Shown piece by piece: positions 8,041-15,987 of a stretch of 53,065 nt of DNA. This DNA is from Porticoccaceae bacterium UBA1989 (lineage in GTDB: Bacteria > Pseudomonadota > Gammaproteobacteria > Pseudomonadales > Porticoccaceae), in NCBI GenBank assembly GCA_002335945.1, contig DDDD01000088.1:1-53065 (forward strand), in the 5' to 3' direction. A program made the translations under genes and the position numbers. Below the pieces are notes generated by a model. It saw only the letters and a program-made list of their open reading frames with translations, did no database searches and was not told where the DNA came from. How positions within the stretch are numbered: position 1 is the first letter of the stretch; each line of letters begins with the position of its first letter.

Positions 8041-10659
8041 ATGGAAAATCACAGTCATTTACCTCTTTCTGGGGTTCGAGTTATCGACTTCGGGCAGCAA
8101 ATTGCTGGCCCCGCTGTGGCGATGGTATTAGCAGATCTGGGGGCTACGGTTATCCATATTGATCCTCCTACTGGTGCTCATTGGAAGCATCAGGCCAATG
8201 CTATTTTGAACCGCAATAAAAGCTGCCTGACCATTGATTTAAAAACCGATGAGGGCCTCGATCAAGCCATGCGGCTAATTAATGAAGCTGATGTGGTTGT
8301 GGAGTCTTTTCGCCCCGGTGTGATGGCGCGACTGGGCATCGACTTTGCCAAACTCCGTGAAAGCCGCCCAGAGCTAATTACTCTGTCGATACCGGGTTTT
8401 GCCAGCAACGACCAGCTGCGCAGTCAGTGGAAAGCGACCGAGGCAGTGGTTGCCGCTACGGCGGGCGCCTTTACTGATATGGGTTTTAATCGCGTACTGA
8501 TGGGTTTAAACCCATGCTTCTCGCCATTACCTCTGGCCTCTTCTTACACGATTACACTGGCGTCCAGCTCTGTAGTTATGGCACTGATGGCCCGACATAA
8601 CTCTGGTTGTGGTGACCATATAGAGGTACCCGTGGTTGCCGCGATGATGGAAGGCCTGTCCTACAACTCTTACGAGGTTGTGGATCTGCCCGAGCGTTAC
8701 AAGACTATGCGCGAGCTAGAAATTGAGCATCGCCGTGCCAACAATATTGAATTTGATCTCAGCTATGAAGACTTACAGGAATACTTGGATCCGTTTTATC
8801 GCACCTACGAATGTGCCGATGGACGCATGTTCTATGTGGTGTGCCCCTCACACCGCAACCATGCGCGCCGTTGTCTAGAAGCGCTTGGGCTCTATGATGA
8901 GTTACTGGCCGAGGGCATGCCTGAGGTTGCAGACCTGCACCTGCCTCTCAGCGAATGGGAGAGCGAAACTTCATTGGGTGTCTATCCATTGCCAAAAAGA
9001 TGGGCAGATATTATTTCCACCAAAATGAAACTGGTGATGTTGACCAAGACCTCCTCAGAATGGGGCGTTATTTTTGGTGAGGGTCAGATTCCTGGCGCTC
9101 CCCACAGAACCACAAAAGAGTGGGTTAACAGCGAGCATTGCAACGATGCTGGCCTGATCGTTGAGGTGAATGATCCTGAATACGGTTTAATGAAGCAGCC
9201 GGGCCCCGTGGTCTGGTTGGAAGAGTCTGCACACAAAATGCTGGCTCCCCAAGGACGCAAGCTGGTCTCCTTTGATCAGGCTCTGGCCGAGCTTACGCTC
9301 TTGCCGAACAAGCTCGTTGTGCAAGAGATGCATTCTGATAAGTCTGATAATAATCAGGGTTGGTTAAAAGGACTGCGGATATTGGATTTAACCAATGTAA
9401 TTGCCGGGCCTCATTCCAGTGCATTTTTGGCGCGTTTTGGCGCCGAGGTGACCAAGGTTGAGCCAGTCGTACCCATGTACGATCCGCTGATTGGAACCCT
9501 GTTTGCCTTTCAGGCAGACATGGGCAAGCGCAGTGCATTGATCGACATTAATTCTGAAGAGGGCCGCGAAGCCTTTAATCGGTTGGTGCGCTCGGCGGAT
9601 CTGGTAGTTATCAATGCCCCAGATCGCCAGATGAAGCCTCTCGGATTAGACCACGACAGCCTGCAGGCGATTAACCCCGGCGTACTCTTTTGCCGTCTCG
9701 ACTGCTTGGGCGGGCCATTGCCTGCACGTAAAACCAACTACATTGGTTACGACGATGTTATTCAGGCCAATAGCGGCATTATGAGTCGCTTTGGTGGTGT
9801 AGAGACGCCAGAAGAACATGCCCATCTGGGTACTTTGGACGTGAACTGTGGTTTTGCTGGCGGGTTAGCTATGGCCGTGGCGCTGTATCACAAGGCTAAA
9901 ACCGGTCAGGTAAGCCGCGCCCGCACGTCACTTTCTGCAGTGACCAATCTCGCTCAGCTGCCCTTTTGTTTCGACTATGCTGGCCTAGAAGATTTTAACG
10001 AGCCCTCTGGTCGTCAGGCCATGGGCACTCATGCGCTATCGCACTTTTATGCGACCTCTGACGATTGGATATTCCTCGATGCAGATGACTCAGATCTGAG
10101 GGCACTAGAAAATATCGAAGGCTTGCAGGGTATTGCCATCACATTAGATATTCAGACCTTTTTGACCGTTGCCTTTCAGCAGGCATCGGCTAAAAAGTGG
10201 ATGACCCGTCTGCAGGCCGCCGATATTGCCGTGGCCCAGCCACAGTCAATTGAAACATTGCGGGCAGAGAACAGCCGCATTGCCGATGGCACTGTGGGGA
10301 CCGATCGCGGCAGCTTTGCATTTTCAATCTACCCAGATCACCCGAGCGGTCACCAGCTTACCCAGATCGACCACTATGCTATTCGTCCACAGAACGCGGC
10401 TATCTTTGCGGTTAGCCCCACTGAGGCTCATGGTCATTCCACAAAAGAAGTGTTGGCGGATGTGGGTTATAGCGCAGAGCAGATCGAGTCGATGTTGGCG
10501 CGAGGCATTGCTGGATTGGGCTGGGGCAAAACATTCCTGCCAGGGGATAGCATGGGTGAACCTATGCCTCTATTGGACGGGCTTGTCCGCACAGCCAATA
10601 CAGAGGACGTAAGTTGGATCGATATTGAGTCGACCGATGGAGATATCTTCATCACATAG
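8041..10659 (+). CDS. dddD: DMSP acyl-CoA transferase/lyase DddD
   Basis: An 872-residue tandem fusion of two class III (CaiB/BaiF) CoA-transferase domains, about 1-425 and 438-845. The architecture and size are those of DddD, which transfers CoA from acetyl-CoA to DMSP and releases DMS, leaving a 3-hydroxypropionyl unit. Each half opens with the family pattern (GVRVIDFGQQIAGPAVAMVLADLGATV; LRILDLTNVIAGPHSSAFLARFGAEV). The second domain keeps the expected catalytic aspartate, Asp600 in GTLDVNCGF. The matching place in domain 1 reads SPLPLASSYT, with no Asp, as expected if only the second half is catalytic. The last about 30 residues after LPGDS look like an extension, and their codons overlap the 3' end of the convergent zinc-finger gene by 90 bp. 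It is divergent from dddT. Other two-domain CoA transferases are possible in principle, but the dddT-B-C context makes DddD very likely. Confidence 0.93.
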   Translation: MENHSHLPLSGVRVIDFGQQIAGPAVAMVLADLGATVIHIDPPTGAHWKHQANAILNRNKSCLTIDLKTDEGLDQAMRLINEADVVVESFRPGVMARLGIDFAKLRESRPELITLSIPGFASNDQLRSQWKATEAVVAATAGAFTDMGFNRVLMGLNPCFSPLPLASSYTITLASSSVVMALMARHNSGCGDHIEVPVVAAMMEGLSYNSYEVVDLPERYKTMRELEIEHRRANNIEFDLSYEDLQEYLDPFYRTYECADGRMFYVVCPSHRNHARRCLEALGLYDELLAEGMPEVADLHLPLSEWESETSLGVYPLPKRWADIISTKMKLVMLTKTSSEWGVIFGEGQIPGAPHRTTKEWVNSEHCNDAGLIVEVNDPEYGLMKQPGPVVWLEESAHKMLAPQGRKLVSFDQALAELTLLPNKLVVQEMHSDKSDNNQGWLKGLRILDLTNVIAGPHSSAFLARFGAEVTKVEPVVPMYDPLIGTLFAFQADMGKRSALIDINSEEGREAFNRLVRSADLVVINAPDRQMKPLGLDHDSLQAINPGVLFCRLDCLGGPLPARKTNYIGYDDVIQANSGIMSRFGGVETPEEHAHLGTLDVNCGFAGGLAMAVALYHKAKTGQVSRARTSLSAVTNLAQLPFCFDYAGLEDFNEPSGRQAMGTHALSHFYATSDDWIFLDADDSDLRALENIEGLQGIAITLDIQTFLTVAFQQASAKKWMTRLQAADIAVAQPQSIETLRAENSRIADGTVGTDRGSFAFSIYPDHPSGHQLTQIDHYAIRPQNAAIFAVSPTEAHGHSTKEVLADVGYSAEQIESMLARGIAGLGWGKTFLPGDSMGEPMPLLDGLVRTANTEDVSWIDIESTDGDIFIT

Positions 10660-10968
10660 GCTGCAGTAGCCATATTCATTGTTAGTTCTATTGCCGGCGC
10701 TGATCTCAGTACTGAGATCAGCACTCAGATCAGACTCGATACGCGCTAATGCGGCGACGATTCTGACTAGCTGCTGCTGGCGTCGTCGCGAGGCTTCCTG
10801 GGCCATTTGTACGCCCTGCATTGCATCTATTCGAGATAACCGGCCAACCATAGATTGATCCAAAGACACTGGCTGGCGCGCCTCTTCGGATATTTCTTCC
10901 GAGATCTGTAATTCCTGTCTGAGACTCAGCAGCTGTTGGCGAAATATTATGAGTTGATTCTTATCCAT
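10570..10968 (-). CDS. TraR/DksA-type C4 zinc-finger protein
   Basis: A 132-residue protein with a helical N-terminal part (about 1-90, with a long Gln/Arg-rich helix at 45-80 suggesting a coiled coil). It ends in a four-cysteine finger, Cys102-x2-Cys105-x17-Cys123-x2-Cys126, exactly the DksA/TraR spacing. Such proteins bind RNA polymerase through the secondary channel and tune initiation. Similar small members of unknown target are common. The coding sequence extends 90 bases into the 3' end of the oppositely oriented dddD, and the finger itself is encoded in the overlap, so the overlap is real rather than an annotation error. It follows the LysR gene (stop 11014) by 45 bases on the same strand. 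A 24-bp perfect palindrome lies inside its codons at 10699-10722. Confidence 0.85.
   Translation of the reverse strand: MDKNQLIIFRQQLLSLRQELQISEEISEEARQPVSLDQSMVGRLSRIDAMQGVQMAQEASRRRQQQLVRIVAALARIESDLSADLSTEISAGNRTNNEYGYCSLCDEDISIGRLNIDPTYVLCIGCADKPVQ
10699..10722. repeat. 24-bp perfect palindrome inside the zinc-finger gene
   Basis: The 12-base arm GCTGATCTCAGT (10699-10710) is followed directly by its exact reverse complement (10711-10722), and another partial copy (CACTCAGATCAG) follows at 10722-10733. It lies 40 bases beyond the dddD stop, so the dddD transcript would fold here, but no T-run follows. It may be a transcript-end hairpin, a protein-binding site or a coding coincidence in the linker between helix and finger. 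Confidence 0.8.
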
Positions 10969-11013
10969 GGTTTTTCCACTTTTTGAATTCCCAGTCTTTT
11001 ATATTTTGCGCTT

Positions 11014-11991
11014 TTAAATCGCCGGCATTTCCTCAATGGCATAGGCCTGCTGTTCGAGCCAGGGTGCTATTTCAATAAGCTTAGGGACAATATCGTCGCC
11101 ATAAATAGAGCGGCATAGGGTAGCGACTTTCTCGGGTACAGCACCCAGTTCATTAGGGCGGCAGAGCATGGTTAGATGCCGTGCATTGGCACCGTTAGCC
11201 AGCTGCATCACTCTAGTTCCCCTGAGTAATTCCGGATAACGCACCAAGCACAGTCCGGTGGTAATTGCCCAGCCCTGACCGGACTGCACAAACCGCAGTA
11301 ATGTCTGGGTGCTATCCAATTCATAGGCGACATTGAGATTGATATTTAGTCGGCGTGCAATCAGGTCGGTCAATATGCCCAGACGCGAGCTTCTGGTGTA
11401 GCGGACAAAGGGCACATTTTCCGCCAGCCAGGCTGGGGTAGCTATGCCATCTTGGGCGAATTCTTCCGGCACGATCATCACAAAGGGGTCACGCAGAATA
11501 GGAAATCGCTGCAATTCTGGATGCTCGTCAATGGGGTCACTGGTGATTAATAAATCCAGATCGCGATTTAATAAATCCTGAGACAGGGGCGAGCCCAATC
11601 CAGTGCGCAGGGTTAACTTTGAGGTGAAGGGTTTTACTTGCTGCATAAACTGCAGGCCAGCGACATCGCAAAAAGAATCTATCATGCCAATATTTAGCGG
11701 CAGCATGCCGCCTTTAGAGGCCATGCGCACATCGGCCAGCATGCGCTGGGTATCATTGAGAATCTGCTGGGCATAGCCTTTGAGCACCTGACCACTGGGG
11801 GTCAGTTTAATGGGGCGTGATCTGGTGTTCACTAGCTGGGTGCCAGTTTGCAGCTCAATTTGTTTGAGGGTTTGAGAGACAGCCGACTGAGTAATACCCA
11901 GTCGCTCGGCGGCCTGAGTTAATGTGTCGGCTTCAGTAATGGCGGCAAAGATTCTAAGCGCGCCAATTTCTATGGTTTTAGTGTTTTTCAT
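11014..11991 (-). CDS. LysR-family transcriptional regulator beside the sarcosine operon
   Basis: A 325-residue LysR-type regulator. The N-terminal winged helix-turn-helix occupies about residues 8-67 (LRIFAAITEADTLTQAAERLG, then ITQSAVSQTLKQIE). An effector domain runs to about 310. It lies 58 bases downstream of soxG and 45 bases upstream of the zinc-finger gene on the same strand, so it could be the promoter-distal regulator of the purU-sox operon or have its own promoter. The effector is unknown; glycine-betaine or sarcosine-derived signals are a context-based guess. It differs in sequence from the GcvA-like LysR at 1765, so they are not recent duplicates. Confidence 0.88.
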   Translation of the reverse strand: MKNTKTIEIGALRIFAAITEADTLTQAAERLGITQSAVSQTLKQIELQTGTQLVNTRSRPIKLTPSGQVLKGYAQQILNDTQRMLADVRMASKGGMLPLNIGMIDSFCDVAGLQFMQQVKPFTSKLTLRTGLGSPLSQDLLNRDLDLLITSDPIDEHPELQRFPILRDPFVMIVPEEFAQDGIATPAWLAENVPFVRYTRSSRLGILTDLIARRLNINLNVAYELDSTQTLLRFVQSGQGWAITTGLCLVRYPELLRGTRVMQLANGANARHLTMLCRPNELGAVPEKVATLCRSIYGDDIVPKLIEIAPWLEQQAYAIEEMPAI

Positions 11992-12049
11992 AGGAAACGA
12001 GTATAGAGGAAACTACAGGCGATCAGTTACACCTTAGCGGCAGGTGCTT

Positions 12050-12739
12050 TTAAACAAGAGCCCTTAATGCTGCAACACCCACCGGCCTGCCATCATATTC
12101 CACCATGGCGTCCAGCAGGCAGTCCCAGAGAAATTCTGCAGAACTGACATCCGTCAGAATATAAAAACAATGGGTACTACCCTGATCATTGCGGATAACA
12201 ATGCTATTGGCTTTGGCGACCGAGGTCTGTGCAATCTCCCCGTTGGCAAACTTATGGCTGCGTAGGTCCACAGCACAGATTTTGGAGAACATCTCCGCCG
12301 CCTGGCTGCCTGTAATAGCCAACCAGCAATGGCTATCTGCTCTTGGTAGTGAATAGGTCTGAGGGTCGACCGGGGTATTATTTAATCGCTCTATTGATGC
12401 TGACTTTCCATTCAGATCGCTAAGTATTAATAGCTCTTGATGGGATAGTTTCGCCACCAGGCTGCCGTCGGTTTGTACGGTGCAGGTATTGGGTTGCTGG
12501 GGTAGATTGAGTGCCTGAGTCGCGGCCCAATCTGGCGCGCCGGCACCTTTGAAGCCTGTGCGTGGCAGCGTGGATAAATCCACCAGACCTAATATCTGTG
12601 CCTGTGTCGCTTCAGTTTGCGACCCATAATCTTTCACTAAGAGCAGGTAGCCGCTGCGCTCGAATTCCGCGCCTAGCTCAATATGGCGTCGAGACAGCTG
12701 GCTGCGGCGCGGGACCTCTGTTGGCATAATACTGCTCAT
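12050..12739 (-). CDS. soxG: Sarcosine oxidase gamma subunit
   Basis: A 229-residue protein matching the gamma subunit of heterotetrameric sarcosine oxidase. It contains the SRRHIELGAEFER start, an LVDLSTLPRTGFKGAG segment near residues 52-67 and a GcvT-like fold further on (SLPRADSHCWLAITGSQAAEMFSKICAVDLR). The subunit supports the folate-binding half of the complex. It is slightly longer than typical gamma subunits (about 190-210). It starts 2 bases after the soxA stop, so it is translated from the same message. It is the last structural gene of the soxBDAG block. Confidence 0.88.
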   Translation of the reverse strand: MSSIMPTEVPRRSQLSRRHIELGAEFERSGYLLLVKDYGSQTEATQAQILGLVDLSTLPRTGFKGAGAPDWAATQALNLPQQPNTCTVQTDGSLVAKLSHQELLILSDLNGKSASIERLNNTPVDPQTYSLPRADSHCWLAITGSQAAEMFSKICAVDLRSHKFANGEIAQTSVAKANSIVIRNDQGSTHCFYILTDVSSAEFLWDCLLDAMVEYDGRPVGVAALRALV

Positions 12740-12741
12740 TG

Positions 12742-15669
12742 TTATAGCTCCTGACGCAACGTGTCTGGGTCATAAAACGGCAGTTTTACAACCTCGGCAG
12801 TCACTCGCACACCGCCAGATGATTTGATAATAAATGTACTGCCCGCTGGCGTATTCTCTGGGGTGACATAGGCCAGACCAATGGGCTTTTGTAATGTTGG
12901 GGAATAGTTACAGGAGGTCACTCGCCCGGTCATCTGCTCGCCGTCCAGAATCAGATGGCTCTCTTTGGGAATAGGGGCATTTAAGTCATTGACCACAAAA
13001 CCCACCAGACTGCGAAGCTGAGGTTTGTTCTCAAGTTCGGTAAGCGTTCTGCCGCCGACAAAAAATGGCTTCTTGCGACTGACGGCCCAACCCATCTGGA
13101 CTTCCATGGGATTAGACATGGCGTCGGTATCCTGACCAATAATAATATGGCCTTTTTCCAAGCGCAGTATGCGCTGAGCTTCGATACCAAAGGGCTTGAT
13201 GCCTTGTTCCTGTCCGGCGTCCATCAAGGCGTCCCAGAGGGCTTCACCACAGTGTTGAGGCACATGTATTTCGTAACCCAGTTCGCCGACAAAGCCAACA
13301 CGAATTAGTCGCGCCGGAATACCGGCGACAGTGCCTTCGCGGACGCCCATATAGGGAAATGCACTAGGACTGAGGTCCACATCTGTGCATAGCTTGGCCA
13401 GCACTTCTCGCGCCTTGGGGCCGGCAATATTAACGCCGCAATAGGCAGAGGTGACATTGGCTATATCGATATCCAGACGCCACTGAGCATTCCACTTGAG
13501 CATATTTTGGTAAACGCGATCCACGCCACCCGTGGTAGCCGTCACATAATAATGTTCATCGCTAAAACGACAGGCAACACCGTCATCAATCACCACGCCA
13601 GCTTCATTGGTAAGCAGGGCATAGCGCGCTTTGCCCACTGGTTGTTTCACAAAGCCAAAGGTATAAAAGCGGTTAAGGAATTCACCGGCGTCTGGGCCGC
13701 GTACTTCAATGCCACCGAGAGTGGATACATCCACTAGGCCAACATTGTTGCGCACGTTGTTAACTTCATTATTAATGCAGGTTTCGCTGTTATCGACAGT
13801 GCCATCTGCAGCGCCATAAAAAGCCGGTCTGTACCAGGCACCTGCCTGTAGCATCTGAGCACCAGCTTCCAGATGACGATAATGCATATTGCTGCGACGT
13901 GCAGGATAAAAACTGCGTCCGGCACTGTGACCGAGATGCTCTGGAGCAAACGGGGGTCGCGCGGTAGTGACGCCGGTCTGGGCAACCGTGCGATTAGTTG
14001 CCGCTGCTACTAAACGGGCCGCAGCTAATGCCGAGTGACGGCCCTGAGAGGGGCCCATGCCGCAGGTGGAGTAGCGTTTAACCAGCTGAATATGTTCGTA
14101 GCCGTCGCGGGTGGCATTAATAATATCGGCGATGGTCAGGTCTTCGTCATAGTCGACAAATTCTTTGCCACTGGGATGGGCAAAAATAGGCCATGGATGA
14201 TTGGGGCTAACAGGTTCTTTGGCAATCTCTTCGGGAATAGCGGTGCTGGTTAGCCCCAGTGCATTGGTGGCAATAATGGCTGCGCGACTGGCTTCGGCCA
14301 AGCAGGCATCCAGATTCCAATGACTATTCACCGAGCCTGCTACTTGCATAGCATCTGGGCAATTGATCAGAGTAAACATGGCGCTGTTATCGTCATAGCT
14401 CAGCTGACCACCGGCCTGACAGACTAGCTGATAGGTGGGGGTGTAGCCTACAGCCATACAGAGTAGATCGCAGGGAATCACTTCGCCGCGATCGGCACAG
14501 ATGCCCTGACTGACAACCTTACGAATCTCAACGGCGGATAAATGATTGCGGGACTTCTGGGCCTCATAGACTGCGTAGCCAGTCTTTACGGGAATACCGC
14601 GAGCGGCTGCTGCAAAGACAATCGCGTCGGGCTTTGGCTGCTCACGCAGGTCAACAATCGCCTTCACATCAACCCCTGCATCTAGTAAATCTAGCGCATT
14701 GGCATAGCCATCATTATTGCCAGTGACAATCACCGCAGCGTTGCCAGGTCGAATGCCATAGAGATGAATCAGACGCTGAGCGGCGCTACTCATCATGACA
14801 CCGGGCAGATCGTTATTGCGGAAAACTGCCTGCTGCTCCAGCGCACCGGTGCACAGAATTGTCTGTTTGGCACGCACCTTATAAAGGCGCTTGCCCCTAA
14901 TAATGGGCAGCCAGTTATCGGCAAACCAAGCATTGCAGACCGCATCGGTCATGGAGGTGATATTGCTGTTGGCTTCAATTTTTTGTATCAGCTTTTCGCG
15001 TAACTGTTGCCCACGAATACCTTCAGCATCAAAGCGGGCATAGTTTAATGAGCCACCCAGTATGGGGTTTTCATCGACCAGCAAAACTTCACAGCCCTCT
15101 ACCGCAGCACTTAGCGCAGCCTGCATGCCGGCAGGGCCAGCACCTACAACCACCACATCAAAAAAGCGGTATTGCTTGTCGTAGTACTGGGGCTCTAGCT
15201 GCTGATTAATAACACCCAGACCCGCTTTTTTACGAATGATAGGCGCCCACTTTTCCCACATGCCGCGTGGCTTAAAGAAAGCTTTGTAATAGAAACCCAC
15301 GGGTAAAAACCGTGAAAATAATCCCATTACCGCACCGCGATCATTGTTCAGGCTGCCACTGTAGTTCTGCGCCATAATCGCTAGGTTATCGCTGATTAGT
15401 TCGCGATCGGCTAGAGCATTGGGGTTAGAAGGTAGCTGCACCATGGTATTGGCGTCTTGTCCGGCCATTGTCAATGCGCCGCGAGGGCGGTGATATTTAA
15501 ATGATCGACTCAGAAGCCATTGCTGATTGGCGGCCAGTGCGCTGGCAATGCTGTCACCAGCAAAGCCCTGATAAGATTTACGCTCAAAGCTAAAGCTGAC
15601 TTCGGTATTGCGATCGATCAGGCTGCCATAGGGGAGGGGAAGGCGCTTTTGTATCTGCTGCCCTTTCAT
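12742..15669 (-). CDS. soxA: Sarcosine oxidase alpha subunit
   Basis: A 975-residue alpha subunit of heterotetrameric sarcosine oxidase. An N-terminal ferredoxin-like region (residues about 15-100) contains the diagnostic SRSFKYHRPRGAL stretch. A FAD/NAD disulfide-oxidoreductase domain begins at the GAGPAGMQAALSAA motif near residue 178. The C-terminal part from about 600 is an aminomethyltransferase (GcvT-like) tetrahydrofolate domain (GVREGTVAGIPARLIRVG; GELGYEIHVP). The complex demethylates sarcosine to glycine and passes the C1 unit to tetrahydrofolate as 5,10-methylene-THF with H2O2 formation. Its ATG overlaps the soxD stop by 4 bases, giving tight coupling. Length is normal for the family. 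Confidence 0.95.
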   Translation of the reverse strand: MKGQQIQKRLPLPYGSLIDRNTEVSFSFERKSYQGFAGDSIASALAANQQWLLSRSFKYHRPRGALTMAGQDANTMVQLPSNPNALADRELISDNLAIMAQNYSGSLNNDRGAVMGLFSRFLPVGFYYKAFFKPRGMWEKWAPIIRKKAGLGVINQQLEPQYYDKQYRFFDVVVVGAGPAGMQAALSAAVEGCEVLLVDENPILGGSLNYARFDAEGIRGQQLREKLIQKIEANSNITSMTDAVCNAWFADNWLPIIRGKRLYKVRAKQTILCTGALEQQAVFRNNDLPGVMMSSAAQRLIHLYGIRPGNAAVIVTGNNDGYANALDLLDAGVDVKAIVDLREQPKPDAIVFAAAARGIPVKTGYAVYEAQKSRNHLSAVEIRKVVSQGICADRGEVIPCDLLCMAVGYTPTYQLVCQAGGQLSYDDNSAMFTLINCPDAMQVAGSVNSHWNLDACLAEASRAAIIATNALGLTSTAIPEEIAKEPVSPNHPWPIFAHPSGKEFVDYDEDLTIADIINATRDGYEHIQLVKRYSTCGMGPSQGRHSALAAARLVAAATNRTVAQTGVTTARPPFAPEHLGHSAGRSFYPARRSNMHYRHLEAGAQMLQAGAWYRPAFYGAADGTVDNSETCINNEVNNVRNNVGLVDVSTLGGIEVRGPDAGEFLNRFYTFGFVKQPVGKARYALLTNEAGVVIDDGVACRFSDEHYYVTATTGGVDRVYQNMLKWNAQWRLDIDIANVTSAYCGVNIAGPKAREVLAKLCTDVDLSPSAFPYMGVREGTVAGIPARLIRVGFVGELGYEIHVPQHCGEALWDALMDAGQEQGIKPFGIEAQRILRLEKGHIIIGQDTDAMSNPMEVQMGWAVSRKKPFFVGGRTLTELENKPQLRSLVGFVVNDLNAPIPKESHLILDGEQMTGRVTSCNYSPTLQKPIGLAYVTPENTPAGSTFIIKSSGGVRVTAEVVKLPFYDPDTLRQEL

Positions 15670-15971
15670 GAGGAGCCCTCCGGAGTGCTGGCGGCGATAA
15701 AATCGATGCGCTGATTAAAAATTTCACTGGCCTCAAAGGTGCGAATTACTTCATCACTAATGGTATTACGCTCAGCTAAAAACCAAAATGAACTGGCATT
15801 GTGGCACCACCATTCGGTGACTACACCGGCGGCGTTGTCATGAAAAAACACATGTTCGGCCCATTGGCGGGAATCTGTGTGGACCGGGTCTGGCATCGGG
15901 TGATATTCACCACCGTAAGTAAATTCAGAGATATTGCGCGGGCCATTTAAAGGGCAGGTTAATAGTTTCAT
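15666..15971 (-). CDS. soxD: Sarcosine oxidase delta subunit
   Basis: A 101-residue delta subunit, beginning MKLLTCPLNGPRNISEFTYGG. Delta subunits carry a zinc-binding Cys/His set; here Cys6 and His24/His31 are visible near the start, but other expected cysteines are fewer than in the best-known homologues, so metal binding should not be assumed. The start at 15971 is preferred because AAGGG precedes it by about 6 bases and the family begins with this MxLxxCPxxGxR pattern. An upstream in-frame ATG at 16031 lies within soxB. It begins 16 bases after soxB ends and overlaps soxA by 4 bases. Confidence 0.9.
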   Translation of the reverse strand: MKLLTCPLNGPRNISEFTYGGEYHPMPDPVHTDSRQWAEHVFFHDNAAGVVTEWWCHNASSFWFLAERNTISDEVIRTFEASEIFNQRIDFIAASTPEGSS

Positions 15972-15987
15972 TGCTTTACCCTTGTCG

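Noticed and set aside
12742..15669. A DMSP demethylase (DmdA) suggested by the GcvT-like folate domain near the ddd genes
   Set aside because: The aminomethyltransferase domain is the C-terminal part of a 975-residue sarcosine oxidase alpha subunit with SoxB, SoxD and SoxG partners; there is no separate DmdA-sized gene in the window.
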